Positions 17,881-27,629 of a DNA stretch of 64,000 nt are shown here, one piece after another. The notes under the pieces were generated by a model, which ran no database searches, was not told the origin of the DNA, and saw only the letters and a list, made by a program, of their open reading frames with translations. Numbering within the stretch: position 1 is the stretch's first letter; the number at the start of each line of letters is the position of its first letter. The position numbers and the translations under genes were made by a program. Source of the stretch: a bacterium (GTDB taxonomy: Bacteria > SAR324 > XYD2-FULL-50-16); assembly GCA_018829445.1 (NCBI GenBank), contig JAHJTV010000011.1, positions 1 to 64,000 on the forward strand, written 5' to 3'.

Positions 17881-19020
17881 ATGAGATTGGAACAATTCAG
17901 ATGGTCCCAGGCTGAAGATTGGGAACCGGAATCCCCGAAAACGGTTAATGAGCATGTGCAGCTTGTTTTTCTGTTCGGTAGCAGAGTGATAATCAAAAAC
18001 CAGTTACAGTTTGATCTTATTAAGAAAATTTACCCCAAAGCTTTGCTGATCGGCTGTTCGACTGCAGGTGAAATATATGATGGCGAGGTGAGGGATGAAA
18101 CCCTTGTGGTAACGGCTGTGCAATTTGAACACTCCAGGATTAAAAAAGCTTTTGTCAGACTTGGCGAATCGGTGGATGCCTTTAAGGCGGGCTCCCTAAT
18201 TGCCGAGAGTTTGGATGATAAAGAATTGAAGCATGTTTTTATCCTTTCAGACGGCTTGAATGTCAACGGCAGCATGCTTGTCAAGGGACTTCTGCACAGT
18301 CTGCCTGGGCATGTTATGGTTACAGGCGGACTGTCCGGTGATGGTGATCGTTTTGGTGAAACCTATGTCTATTGGGGAGATCGTCCGGAAAGCAATGCGA
18401 TTGTCGCCGTGGGATTCTATGGTAGTAAACTGAAGGTTGGCTATGGTTCCATGGGAGGCTGGGATTCATTTGGTCCGGAACGTCTGATTACCAGATCGGA
18501 AGGCAATGTCCTCTTTGAATTTGACGGTCAATCGGCATTGGATCTGTATAAAAGATATCTGGGAGACCACGCCAAAGGTCTTCCCGCCACCGGACTGCTA
18601 TTCCCGTTGTCCCTCAGGGAAAAAGATGGAAAAGGTGAAAAAGTCCGCACCATTCTTGGCATTAATGAAGAACAACAGAGTCTGACGTTTGCGGGGGATG
18701 TCCCTGAAGGAGCTTATGGCAGGCTGATGAAAGCAAATTTTGATCGGTTGATTGACGGTGCTATCGAAGCAGCAAAGGCGAGCTACGAAACCATTGGCTC
18801 AAGTGAAGTCGAATTAGCGGTTTTAATCAGTTGTGTTGGCAGAAAAATGGTTTTGAAACAGCGGATAGAAGAAGAGGTGGAGGGAGTGAGGGAGGTGCTA
18901 GGGCGGGAAACGGTACTCGCTGGATTTTACTCATATGGAGAGCTTTCCCCTTTTACCTCCGGTGAAAGCTGTGCTCTGCATAACCAGACCATGACAATCA
19001 CAACGTTTTCCGAGAGCTAA
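17881..19020 (+). CDS. FIST domain sensory protein
   Basis: A 379-residue soluble protein made of the FIST N and FIST C domains, a sensory unit thought to bind small ligands such as amino acids. Diagnostic segments are LLIGCSTAGEIYDGEV near residue 60, VFILSDGLNVNGSMLV near 120, GGLSGDGDRFGETYVYW near 145, and the C-terminal AGFYSYGELSP then GESCALHNQTMTI, which is characteristic of FIST C. It has no transmembrane segment and no output domain of its own. The histidine kinase gene starts 3 bp after its stop, so it probably acts as the detachable sensor for that kinase. The ribosome binding site is weak. Confidence 0.92.
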   Translation: MRLEQFRWSQAEDWEPESPKTVNEHVQLVFLFGSRVIIKNQLQFDLIKKIYPKALLIGCSTAGEIYDGEVRDETLVVTAVQFEHSRIKKAFVRLGESVDAFKAGSLIAESLDDKELKHVFILSDGLNVNGSMLVKGLLHSLPGHVMVTGGLSGDGDRFGETYVYWGDRPESNAIVAVGFYGSKLKVGYGSMGGWDSFGPERLITRSEGNVLFEFDGQSALDLYKRYLGDHAKGLPATGLLFPLSLREKDGKGEKVRTILGINEEQQSLTFAGDVPEGAYGRLMKANFDRLIDGAIEAAKASYETIGSSEVELAVLISCVGRKMVLKQRIEEEVEGVREVLGRETVLAGFYSYGELSPFTSGESCALHNQTMTITTFSES

Positions 19021-19023
19021 TGG

Positions 19024-20646
19024 ATGAAAAATCTTCATAGCCTTCTCAAACGCCAGTTAAAACGATTTAACATTGACCTTAAGACAGCGCCGGCGGAGAT
19101 AATCGGCTTTATCAGATCCGTTGACGAAGCTTATCATCAATCGGATATCGATCGTGATATGCTGGAACGCTCACTGGACTTAAGCTCGCAGGAGCTGATG
19201 CAGGCAAATTCGGAATTGAGGGCGATTTTTTTGACCTTTCCGGATATGTTTTTCCGCATGGATCAGGAAGGAAAAATCCTGGATTACAAAATCGGGGCTC
19301 ACAGTGAGATCCAACCGCCGGTTAATAACCTGATCGGAATGAAGATTGATAGAATACCCGTTGTTGAATTCAAAGTGCAGTTGATTGATGCGGTTAAAAG
19401 GGTTAAGGAGACGGGAGAACTGGTCAGTATTCAGTTTAAGATAAGAGTGATGGGAAAACTGAATTATTTTGAAGCTCGCCTGCTGCCTCTTCTGGAAACT
19501 CAGATCATCTGTATCGTCAGAAATATCACTGAAACAAAGATCGCTGAACTTGAACTGATTAAAAGCGAACAGCAATACCGAACTGTTCTTGAGTCTTCGC
19601 CTGACCCGATAGTTGTCTATGATATATCCGGCACTACCGAGTATGCCAATCCCGCTTTTACCAGGCTATTCGGCTGGACTCTTCAGGAGTTGAAAGACAA
19701 CCGTATCAAATTTGTTCCTGAAGAGGCCAAACTTGAAACTCAGCAGAAGATACAAAGGCTTAAGGAAGGTGTTGATGTTCACGGGTTTGAAACCCATCGT
19801 TATAATCGGCAGGGGGATGTCCTGGATGTAATCATCAACGCTTCTCTCAGGCATAATAATGAAGGCAAGGCAATCGGCAGTGTTGTCACCTTTGTCAATA
19901 TCACTGAACGGAAAAAGCTGGAAGCGGAACTTCAGTTTGCCATGGAGCGAGCCGAAAGTGCCAACCTGGCCAAAACAGAGTTTCTGACAAATATGAGCCA
20001 TGAGCTTCGAACTCCCATGCACGCAATCCTGGGTTTTGCCAGACTTATCGTCGAAAATTTTAAACGATACAGGAAAGAGAAAGTACTGGATTTTGTAAAA
20101 GAGGTATTCGATGCCGGACAACGTTTGATGCTGTTACTGGATGATTTGTTGGATCTGTCCAAACTTGAAGGGGGAAGGGTTGATTTCAATTTCCAGAAAG
20201 AAAAACTGTCCGAGGTAGCATCTCTGGTGATCAAGGAAACCAGGTCGGTCTCAGCTGATAAAAAGATAGATATCGTTTTTGATGCTCTCGGTTTTGAAGA
20301 TTGGGTAATGATAGATCATAACAAAATGGTACAGGTGTTCAGGAACCTGCTGATTAACGCTATCAAATTCTCGTCCGAGGAAAGCAAGATTTTAATAAGA
20401 ATAGTCAAACAATCCGGCATTATTATCTTCTCCATTAAGGATTTCGGAATCGGAATTCCCAGTGACGAATTGGAAACGGTTTTTGACAAGTTTGTTCAAA
20501 GCAGTAAAACCAAAACCGGTGCAGGTGGAACCGGTCTCGGGCTGGCCATCTGCTCCGAAATCATTAAAGCCCATGAAGGAAGAATCTGGGCCAATAATAA
20601 CCCCGAAGGAGGAACTACTTTTTTCGTGTCCCTCGCCGCAGTTTAA
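19024..20646 (+). CDS. Soluble PAS histidine kinase, FIST partner
   Basis: A 540-residue cytoplasmic kinase with no transmembrane helix. After an N-terminal helical region of about 60 residues there are two PAS domains (about 65-180 and 185-300) and a HisKA domain with phospho-accepting His326 in NMSHELRTPMHAI. A HATPase domain follows with KDFGIGIPSDE near residue 472 and GTGLGLAICSE near 500. The ATG is 3 bp after the FIST stop without its own strong Shine-Dalgarno, so translation is probably coupled. No response regulator gene is adjacent. The FIST-kinase pair therefore looks like a two-protein cytoplasmic sensor that signals to a regulator elsewhere. Confidence 0.93.
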   Translation: MKNLHSLLKRQLKRFNIDLKTAPAEIIGFIRSVDEAYHQSDIDRDMLERSLDLSSQELMQANSELRAIFLTFPDMFFRMDQEGKILDYKIGAHSEIQPPVNNLIGMKIDRIPVVEFKVQLIDAVKRVKETGELVSIQFKIRVMGKLNYFEARLLPLLETQIICIVRNITETKIAELELIKSEQQYRTVLESSPDPIVVYDISGTTEYANPAFTRLFGWTLQELKDNRIKFVPEEAKLETQQKIQRLKEGVDVHGFETHRYNRQGDVLDVIINASLRHNNEGKAIGSVVTFVNITERKKLEAELQFAMERAESANLAKTEFLTNMSHELRTPMHAILGFARLIVENFKRYRKEKVLDFVKEVFDAGQRLMLLLDDLLDLSKLEGGRVDFNFQKEKLSEVASLVIKETRSVSADKKIDIVFDALGFEDWVMIDHNKMVQVFRNLLINAIKFSSEESKILIRIVKQSGIIIFSIKDFGIGIPSDELETVFDKFVQSSKTKTGAGGTGLGLAICSEIIKAHEGRIWANNNPEGGTTFFVSLAAV

Positions 20647-20849
20647 GTCTCCATCTGTATTACTTTTGATTTTTATACTATTATCCTTTTTATAGCAGTG
20701 ACACCATAGCCAGAAAACGATTGACTTTTGTTTCAAATCCTTGAACAATCTCTCCCAAAACAATTGAAGCTTTCTCTCAATGGTTTTAACGGATTGAATT
20801 ACCGTTTCCTGCCACTGTCTCTATTGAGTATTCAACAGAGGAAATCAAA

Positions 20850-21332
20850 ATGAAAGAAGAAACCTATCTCCCCATCCTGCTTGTTTTCCTATTCATCCTC
20901 ATCGTGTCAAGTGTGAATGTAGTTCAAGCTGAGTATATCAGGGGACTGCATGTTTATCTGAAAGAATCTCCCCAATACCAGGCAAAAAACATCGTCAAGC
21001 TTAAGAAAGGAGATGAGGTCATCATTCTGGAAGAAAAAGGCTACTGGAGGAAGATCAGGGCAGGGGAAGTCGAAGGATGGCTGACAAGAATGAGTCTGGT
21101 TGATACAAAACAGATGATAAAAATCTCCGGTTTGGAACTGAAAAAGACACCGGTGAAGAAAAGGAATTTGAGAGCCAGGGTTGCACAGGCTGCAGTTGGT
21201 GTAAAGGGCCTGCGGGAATCCCAGGTAAAAATGATTGAGGACAGCTACGATATGAAAGCATTGGAGAAAATGGAGTCCTTTAAAGTCGACGAGGAGGAAG
21301 CCACCCGTTTTGTCATGGAATACAGTGAATAA
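20850..21332 (+). CDS. Secreted bacterial SH3-domain protein
   Basis: A 160-residue protein with an N-terminal signal or anchor segment (YLPILLVFLFILIVSSVNVV, residues 6-25). A bacterial SH3 domain follows at about residues 30-90 (LHVYLKESPQYQAKNIVKLK, then EKGYWRKIRAGEVEGWL). Such domains usually bind peptidoglycan or cell-wall peptides. The C-terminal 60 residues are charged and helical with no known motif. AGAGGAAA precedes the ATG. It is the first of three same-strand, closely spaced genes encoding an SH3 protein, an M48 protease and an outer-membrane barrel, suggesting a shared envelope-maintenance role. Confidence 0.85.
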   Translation: MKEETYLPILLVFLFILIVSSVNVVQAEYIRGLHVYLKESPQYQAKNIVKLKKGDEVIILEEKGYWRKIRAGEVEGWLTRMSLVDTKQMIKISGLELKKTPVKKRNLRARVAQAAVGVKGLRESQVKMIEDSYDMKALEKMESFKVDEEEATRFVMEYSE

Positions 21333-21365
21333 TCGATCGTTCGGTTGCTTATGGAAGGAATTAAG

Positions 21366-22208
21366 ATGAGAAAGATCTTTATACTGCTTTTTGGATTAAT
21401 CATTGTTGGATTTACCGGACAAGAAGCGGTAGTGGCACAGGAACCTGATTTTCGTCTTCGTTTGCACCAGCTGGACAACGATTATACCCAGGAGGATATC
21501 GAAGTGGAGATTGAGTTCGGCAGAAACCTGGCCGCCAGAATTCTCTCAACCTATAAGCTGTTGGATAATAAAGGGCTCCAGAACTACATTACCCTGCTTG
21601 GAAACGGGATTGCTACCCAGGTTGGAAGACCGGAACTGCAGTACTATTTTGCAGTCATCGATACCGACGACATTAATGCCTATGCTTGTCCCGGCGGGTA
21701 CATCTTTTTTACCAAGGGGGCTATCAAAGTCATGGAAAATGAAGCCCAGTTGGCAGGTGTCATTGCTCACGAAATCTGGCATGTTAATTTTCGGCATGTT
21801 GTTAAACCACTGAAAATAAGGGCCAAGGGCGATTCACTTACGAGTGGAATTGCTGCTGCTATCGGCAGTGGTACGGCAACTGCCAGGGTTTTATTCAACC
21901 AGTTAACAGAGAAGGCTTATCAGCTTCTGTTTGAAGAGGGGATCTCCCGGGAAGCTGAACTTGCCACCGATACTGCAGCGGTAGAAAGCCTGGTAACACT
22001 GGGTTATGACTGGAGCAGTTACAGGGACTATCTTCGCGCCATTGAATCAAAACCGGAAAACAAATATAGAAAGGTTCTTTCCAAAACCCATCCCAGCATA
22101 ACTCTTCGAGTTGAATCAATTAACAACCTGGCTCAATCTTTAAACATTTCAGACGAATTGGGGAAGAAGAATGCGAACAGATATAAGAGCAATACTGGAT
22201 CTCTGTAA
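21366..22208 (+). CDS. Periplasmic M48-family zinc metalloprotease
   Basis: A 280-residue exported protease related to BepA/LoiP-type M48 peptidases, which degrade or mature outer-membrane proteins. A signal peptide covers residues 1-25 (MRKIFILLFGLIIVGFTG then QEAVVAQ). The zinc site is HEIWH (His135, Glu136, His139), with the third ligand Glu in REAELATD near residue 196-198. PGGYIFFTKGAIKVMENEAQ before the motif is typical. The start at 21366 was chosen over an upstream ATG at 21345 because GGAAGGAATTAAG precedes it and it opens directly into the signal peptide. It has no TPR domain, unlike BepA. Its last 38 bases overlap the next gene. Confidence 0.92.
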   Translation: MRKIFILLFGLIIVGFTGQEAVVAQEPDFRLRLHQLDNDYTQEDIEVEIEFGRNLAARILSTYKLLDNKGLQNYITLLGNGIATQVGRPELQYYFAVIDTDDINAYACPGGYIFFTKGAIKVMENEAQLAGVIAHEIWHVNFRHVVKPLKIRAKGDSLTSGIAAAIGSGTATARVLFNQLTEKAYQLLFEEGISREAELATDTAAVESLVTLGYDWSSYRDYLRAIESKPENKYRKVLSKTHPSITLRVESINNLAQSLNISDELGKKNANRYKSNTGSL

Positions 22209-23400
22209 ACTAAAGATCCTTTTAGGGGTGTTTCTGCTGTGCTTTTCACCTGTTTTACTGGCCGACCCTTATCATTATAAGAATGTCCTGGTAGGAGATC
22301 GAGCTGCAACCATGGGAGGGGCATACAATGCCGTTTCCGACGATTCAACCGGGGCCTACTATAACCCGGCAGGGTTGTCATTCTCTTATGGGGACAGCCT
22401 TTCGGGAAGTGGAAATGCCTATCATTCCACGAAAACAACCTACAAAGAGAGTATTGCGGATAAAGACTGGGTCAGGGATAGTACTGCCGTTTTACCCAGT
22501 TTTTTTGGAATGATTAAAAAAATCGGATCGGCCGACCTGGCGATTGCCTATGTGATCCCCGACTCCATTATCGAGCACCAGGATGAACAATATGACATCA
22601 GCGATTCTCATCCAACGGTAGCAAATTATTATTTGAGTCTTCACTCGGAGGACCGGACAAACATGATTGGCCCGGCCATCTCCTTCAAAATGAGTGATTC
22701 CTTCTCCATTGGAGCCAGCCTGTTTTACAGCTATCGAATCTATCGACATCAACAACACCAGTTTATTGTCTACAAAGACACCAGTGCCGATACCTCCTAC
22801 GAGTCAGTCAAATTGGAGGAGTATTCCTATATGCCTAAAATCGGAATCCAGTTCACCCCTTTTGAACCGCTATACATTGGATTGACCATAAGCAAATCCT
22901 TCCTGCTTTCTCGAGTTCTGAAAAGAGACTATTCAAAAATCGAAAGTGGAGACTACACACTGTTTGCAGGGGCTTACTCCCAGGAGGTCGATTATCCTAT
23001 CCAGGTCTCACTGGGAGTCGCGGCTTATCCTTCACCCAGTCTGCTGCTGGCAATGGATGTTGATTATTATGCAACGACGGATGAAGACCTGCAGAGTGTC
23101 ACCAATATCGCACTGGGGGGAGAATGGTTTTTAAATGCTACGAACGCAATTCGGGGAGGACTATTCACCAACAATGATAATCGACCGGAGTGCACCGAAT
23201 CATCCTGTTCCCAGGCGAAACTGGACATGGCAGGACTGACTCTTGGCTACTCCTCATTTACCCGGACATCCTCCTTTACGCTGGGAATAGTATATTCAAC
23301 CGGATCAGGAAAAGCGGATGTTTATGGCGACAGATCTGTCATTGTTGATATGGAGCGGGAATCATTCACCCTGCTGTTTGCGGCGGGATATAATTATTGA
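22171..23400 (+). CDS. Outer-membrane protein of the OmpP1/FadL family
   Basis: A 409-residue beta-barrel protein. The N-terminus has a signal peptide (LKILLGVFLLCFSPVLLADP). The conserved FadL-family start follows, NVLVGDRAATMGGAYNAVSD and then GAYYNPAGLSF, which forms the plug region. The remainder is alternating amphipathic strands ending in SFTLLFAAGYNY with a C-terminal aromatic. Family members carry long-chain fatty acids and other hydrophobic compounds inward. The gene begins inside the end of the M48 gene (38-bp overlap) behind GGGGAAGAAG, so the two are translationally linked. The protease may serve the assembly or quality control of this barrel; that is inference. Confidence 0.88.
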   Translation: MRTDIRAILDLCKLKILLGVFLLCFSPVLLADPYHYKNVLVGDRAATMGGAYNAVSDDSTGAYYNPAGLSFSYGDSLSGSGNAYHSTKTTYKESIADKDWVRDSTAVLPSFFGMIKKIGSADLAIAYVIPDSIIEHQDEQYDISDSHPTVANYYLSLHSEDRTNMIGPAISFKMSDSFSIGASLFYSYRIYRHQQHQFIVYKDTSADTSYESVKLEEYSYMPKIGIQFTPFEPLYIGLTISKSFLLSRVLKRDYSKIESGDYTLFAGAYSQEVDYPIQVSLGVAAYPSPSLLLAMDVDYYATTDEDLQSVTNIALGGEWFLNATNAIRGGLFTNNDNRPECTESSCSQAKLDMAGLTLGYSSFTRTSSFTLGIVYSTGSGKADVYGDRSVIVDMERESFTLLFAAGYNY

Positions 23401-23506
23401 GGTGAAACTGTCTGGGAAAAATCTCTGTTGCAACATAACATACTGTAATTAAAATTTTTATCACCTAAATAAATGAATTTTGGGCACAAAAATCTTGTTT
23501 TTAAAC

Positions 23507-23570
23507 GGTAGGGCGGCCCTACGTGGCCGCCTTATAATAGGTTCCGGCGGGGCCGCAGCCCCGCCCTACC
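23507..23570. repeat. GGTAGGG dispersed hairpin element, copy 2
   Basis: 64-bp element starting GGTAGGGCGGCCCTACGTGG and ending GCAGCCCCGCCCTACC, with arms that are imperfect inverted copies of each other. It matches copy 1 in length and ends but differs in the loop. Base changes in the two arms partly compensate each other. Confidence 0.85.
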
Positions 23571-23628
23571 ATTTATATTCTGCACTTTTGGTAGTGCAAT
23601 GAAGGTGCTAGACCTTAAGTTAATGACA

Positions 23629-23655
23629 TTAGGCCTTACATGGCCGTCTTTGGGT
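23629..23655. repeat. GGTAGGG element, half copy 2b
   Basis: The sequence AGGCCTTACATGGCCGTCTT is a degenerate single arm of the same element (compare the left arm at 15427-15447), lying 60 bp after the full copy. Confidence 0.5.
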
Positions 23656-23891
23656 AAATAAGGATCGAATGATAAAATGACCTAAAATATTACATTAAAT
23701 CAGTAAAATAGAAGGTTGTTTTGGGTCCAATTTTTCATTGATTTTGTCTCTAAAGGGGATAAAATAAAAGCAAATCCTCAATAAAATTGCCTGGTGAGAG
23801 CAAAAACTAAACGAGTGTACAAACAAATCAGCCAGTGATTTTTTGGAGCAACGGCTTTTAATTTTTATTGAATATTATTCGGGAGGGTATC

Positions 23892-26800
23892 ATGAAAAAA
23901 ATGATATCAATTCTACTGATCTTGATGGTGACTGCTGTTCCCTCAAGCTGTTTTTTTCCGGGTGTATCTGATTCGGAATCCTCCATAGGCGGTAGTCTTT
24001 TTGATTCGGGTGTGACCTTAAATTCCGTCCTCAGCGGCTCTGTCTCCAGTGAGGTGGTAAGTTCTACTGAAGCACCACCGGAGCCTAGCCAGTCGCAGTC
24101 AGCATCAAGGGATATTGCTACCAGGGTGAACAGCAGCACTAATTCCTGCAGATCTTCAAGCTTCAGCGTATACCTGGTAGGAGGGGATGGAAGATCAATC
24201 AGTACCGGTACGGCCACATCCGGATACTTCTCCACCGGCGTCAATGCAGATCATGAGGTGATTGTCGATTTTGGTTGCGGTATGAAATGTATCGGTAAAC
24301 CGGGTTCCAGTGATCTGATCTGTGACATCGTTTCCAATGCCATTATCCGCGCCCTGGAAAGCTCACTGGATACCACCATTTCATCTGATCCTCTCTTTGA
24401 CGGCTTGTCCATCGCAAAAATCGTGGAAGGGATCAGTGAAGCATTAAAACTGATGAGTACGCTTGATACCTCCAATCCCCTGACAGACAGAATCGAAAAT
24501 GCCACGGACGTGGAAACCATGGAAAGGATTCTCACCTCATCAGTGCTGGGATCACTGTTCGAGGCTATAAAAACCATGGCGTTGGAAAGAAAGGCTTATA
24601 ACGAGGCCATCGCCCGGGGAATGACACATGAGGAAGCGTTGGAATACGCGTCGGCTGCAGCCTGGTCTGTGGAGAAGGTGATCAACATGCTGACCGGAAT
24701 CGGGATGGATGTTGAAATGGAATTTGACGGTATGATGTCTATTTTTGGGGAACTATTTGAAAATATAGATACTTGGGTCGGCATCCCTTTTACTGAAGGG
24801 CTGAGATCTTATGTTCTTGGCTTGTACACCGCCCTTTATATGAATAATGAAACATTAAACACCACCCTGGTTTGCCGGGCTCGTAAGGATGATGGCAATG
24901 AAGTCCCCATCATATATCCGCCTTACAAGGTTTCTGCCAGCAAGTTAAGCTGTTATGATACCAGCAGTCCCAGTGAAACGGACGCCATGGGAGTTACCAC
25001 GGGCGGTGGTACGGCACTGGCAAACGATTATAGAGTTGGCGCCCTGATTAAACCCTCGGTAGAAGAAGCCAACCGTAATGATCCCACCGGTATCTATGAT
25101 AAGTATAATGATGGCATGCAGGATTTCAGGATTGGGGTGTTACGGGTATTTGACGAGTTTCAGGCTGCAATGCAGAAAACAGTCGCGGAAGGGGGCTGTG
25201 CAGATTATGTGATTTTTAATGATGACGGCTATGTTAACGGGTTTCTCGATGGCTGGAATGAATGCATCATGGGATTGGGCATGGAGAACTACTTTTCAGG
25301 AGTTCTGGGTATTTTTAAGTTCATGAGAAACAGGGAGCTGCGCGAAATCAAGTTTTCCCTGGATGACCTGTACAACGCCATGGTGGGAGTTGACTATATG
25401 AATGTCAGGCTCTTTGCCGATCTCTGGCAGGTTGGTCTGCCCGGTAATCATGTTGAAGTTAACATCATCGGTGAAAATGATTCCACCCACATCCAAGCCT
25501 ACCAATTGTATGATACAGGAACCAGTGCAAATGGCAGCTCAATTCTCAATATCGTCTGCCCCACCGGTCTGTGTGATGGAGCAATCCCAAAGAGCTCCGT
25601 CACCACCACCCTGGCGAATTTTAAAGCCATGCTCAATACTTATAAACCGGGCTATAGCACCATGATGGGCGATTTTGAGAACCTTCCGACTATGTCGGAA
25701 ATTAAAAACTTTATTTTTACATCCTCCCATTTTGAGCCCTATAACCTGGCCGGATCAAAAACCATCAATGTCATGGGGAATCAGTCGGGGACAACGGGTG
25801 AGGCCAAGTATACGGCAAATGCCCCCATCATGTGCAAGATTAACAACGCCAATAACGTCGGTGACTTTGTAGCCGGAACCAGCTCCATCACCTGCGAAAT
25901 AGCCAGTTCCGTTACCTGGGATAGTGATGGGAGACCAAGTGCTTCTACCTATGCCTCCTATTATGCCCTGCAGGAAAGAGGGGGCTGGGGAGCTGCCGGT
26001 CAAAGTGATCTTTATTATGGTCTAATCAGGATCAGCAATGGAACCGAGTATATGCTTAATGGACGTCAGTTCAGGGTTCGCGGAGTTCGTTCGGGATATT
26101 CTCCTGCTGACAATCCAACCGTAAACGGTAGCACCCTGCAATCAAAAAACTTGAAATTTTGTGATACCCGAAATAGTGAGAATGGATCGATTGAAAGTTA
26201 CTGCTGGAGAGAAGTCTTTGATTATGTTGCGGTATCATTTCCTTTAAGCTGGTACTATTTTGATTACTATTATCCCTATACCTGGGATGTCCCCATAACT
26301 TGGGAATACTGGAATGGAGATAGTGAGAGTTATGTGTCGGAAACCTGGAATATGCCGATTGCCATGACTCAAAACAATACTCCGGATAACTATGATGACG
26401 ATTGGGCAGTTTGCCTCAAAATGGATGAAACGGTAGTAGATACAACCGGGGATGATGGAATTTCTGAAGTGGTGGGTGTTACAGTTGATAACGCAAGTGA
26501 TATAGTAAATTGTTTTACAACAACCGATGAATATTTCTATTATCTTAATCCGGAATGGGGAGCAACGCAGAGGACTGAACAGCAGTACCATCTGGTCAGA
26601 AATGATGGGGTTTGGATGCGTGATGCATCTCCTGATGCATCATTGGTGCTCCAAAGCACTATTGAGGCTAAAATAACGGGCGGGGTATCTCTTGGCCCGA
26701 CTTCAAAAGAATATAGAATAAATTGGTACGAAGTTGCTAATTTGAGTCATGACGCCAAGTACGACCCCTATTGTGATGACAGGGATAATGATGGAGAATG

Positions 26801-27518
26801 CGACTGTACCGACGAAAATGGCGATGGGGAATGCACACTGTCAGACACCTTTACCGAACCGACACTTTCGGATCCCCCATTCTGGTACGATGCGACGGAT
26901 GCAGATTCGGTCAAGGCCCTGACTGTTCTTCAGACCTGTGGCAATAAAAGTGGGCTGGATCTTTCAAATTGCCTGGCAACCCTTTTAGCCGTTGGTATTG
27001 ATGCAAGAAACATGAACCAGATAGACTGGAATAGAGTCATTGAGTGTACCAACACTGAAAAGACCATGAGCTGGGTGGATATATGGCGTATGGTGGAACA
27101 GGATGATCTAACTAACAACTTTTACGGCAAAGGCTGCGGAACTAGTGCCTATGACTACATGGGAACCGTCAGGATGCTGAACCTGAGACAACGCAACAAC
27201 GCCTACGATATTGAACGGCCCAACAAGATGCTGCGCTTGATTTCAGCAGCAACGGCCTCAACAGGCACCGGGGTGACAGTCGAACGTACTGAAGAGGTGT
27301 TCTCATTTCAGGAGGCCCTGGCTTTGGTTTACCTGAGATTGTCGATGCCGGTCCGCGCCCAGGTTAAATACAACAATACTGCAATCAACGGAGCCGGGTT
27401 GTATTTTAAAGATGTCCGGATTCCCGGAAGGGATTCAGACCCGGCATCAGGTTTGCTGAGGCTTTTCCTGGAGAAAGGCGGGGTTATCGATCCTGCCACT
27501 TCAAGCGGACTGGAATAG
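23892..27518 (+). CDS. Large cysteine-rich lipoprotein of unknown function
   Basis: A 1208-residue protein. It starts MKKMISILLILMVTAVPSSC, a lipoprotein signal with the probable lipidated Cys20. I moved the start from 23868 because GGGAGGG lies just before this ATG. The body is low in known motifs: a Ser-rich linker, helical stretches with EEALEYASAAAWS, many paired cysteines, and an aromatic Tyr/Trp/Asp-rich middle (SWYYFDYYYPYTWDVPI). Near residue 958 a short Asp/Asn/Cys-rich block (CDDRDNDGECDC then ENGDGEC) resembles calcium-binding thrombospondin type-3 repeats. The cysteines imply a disulfide-bonded, surface or periplasmic protein. I recognise no family. A hairpin terminator follows. 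Confidence 0.85.
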   Translation: MKKMISILLILMVTAVPSSCFFPGVSDSESSIGGSLFDSGVTLNSVLSGSVSSEVVSSTEAPPEPSQSQSASRDIATRVNSSTNSCRSSSFSVYLVGGDGRSISTGTATSGYFSTGVNADHEVIVDFGCGMKCIGKPGSSDLICDIVSNAIIRALESSLDTTISSDPLFDGLSIAKIVEGISEALKLMSTLDTSNPLTDRIENATDVETMERILTSSVLGSLFEAIKTMALERKAYNEAIARGMTHEEALEYASAAAWSVEKVINMLTGIGMDVEMEFDGMMSIFGELFENIDTWVGIPFTEGLRSYVLGLYTALYMNNETLNTTLVCRARKDDGNEVPIIYPPYKVSASKLSCYDTSSPSETDAMGVTTGGGTALANDYRVGALIKPSVEEANRNDPTGIYDKYNDGMQDFRIGVLRVFDEFQAAMQKTVAEGGCADYVIFNDDGYVNGFLDGWNECIMGLGMENYFSGVLGIFKFMRNRELREIKFSLDDLYNAMVGVDYMNVRLFADLWQVGLPGNHVEVNIIGENDSTHIQAYQLYDTGTSANGSSILNIVCPTGLCDGAIPKSSVTTTLANFKAMLNTYKPGYSTMMGDFENLPTMSEIKNFIFTSSHFEPYNLAGSKTINVMGNQSGTTGEAKYTANAPIMCKINNANNVGDFVAGTSSITCEIASSVTWDSDGRPSASTYASYYALQERGGWGAAGQSDLYYGLIRISNGTEYMLNGRQFRVRGVRSGYSPADNPTVNGSTLQSKNLKFCDTRNSENGSIESYCWREVFDYVAVSFPLSWYYFDYYYPYTWDVPITWEYWNGDSESYVSETWNMPIAMTQNNTPDNYDDDWAVCLKMDETVVDTTGDDGISEVVGVTVDNASDIVNCFTTTDEYFYYLNPEWGATQRTEQQYHLVRNDGVWMRDASPDASLVLQSTIEAKITGGVSLGPTSKEYRINWYEVANLSHDAKYDPYCDDRDNDGECDCTDENGDGECTLSDTFTEPTLSDPPFWYDATDADSVKALTVLQTCGNKSGLDLSNCLATLLAVGIDARNMNQIDWNRVIECTNTEKTMSWVDIWRMVEQDDLTNNFYGKGCGTSAYDYMGTVRMLNLRQRNNAYDIERPNKMLRLISAATASTGTGVTVERTEEVFSFQEALALVYLRLSMPVRAQVKYNNTAINGAGLYFKDVRIPGRDSDPASGLLRLFLEKGGVIDPATSSGLE

Positions 27519-27542
27519 ATAGATACCTTTCCCGCTATTGCT

Positions 27543-27571
27543 AAACACCCTGCCAGAATGCAGGGTGTTTT
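27543..27571 (+). terminator. Terminator hairpin of the large lipoprotein gene
   Basis: A perfect 11-bp stem AAACACCCTGC / GCAGGGTGTTT with a 6-base loop, 25 bp after the stop codon. The T residues at the end of the right arm form only a short tract. Confidence 0.75.
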
Positions 27572-27629
27572 CGCCATAAGCCATCTGCCAACCGCTAATT
27601 GCAAATTGCAAATTGCTAATCGCCAACCG

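Larger units (their letters stand above)
23401..23891. other. Intergenic region with GGTAGGG repeats
   Basis: 491 bp with no gene. It contains a full GGTAGGG hairpin copy (23507-23570), a half copy of the left arm (23629-23655), and at its end the GGGAGGG ribosome binding site of the large lipoprotein gene. I see no confident promoter. Confidence 0.65.

Noticed and set aside
17733-17915. 60-codon frame before the FIST gene
   Set aside because: It overlaps the T-run of the terminator and the start of the FIST gene and looks random.
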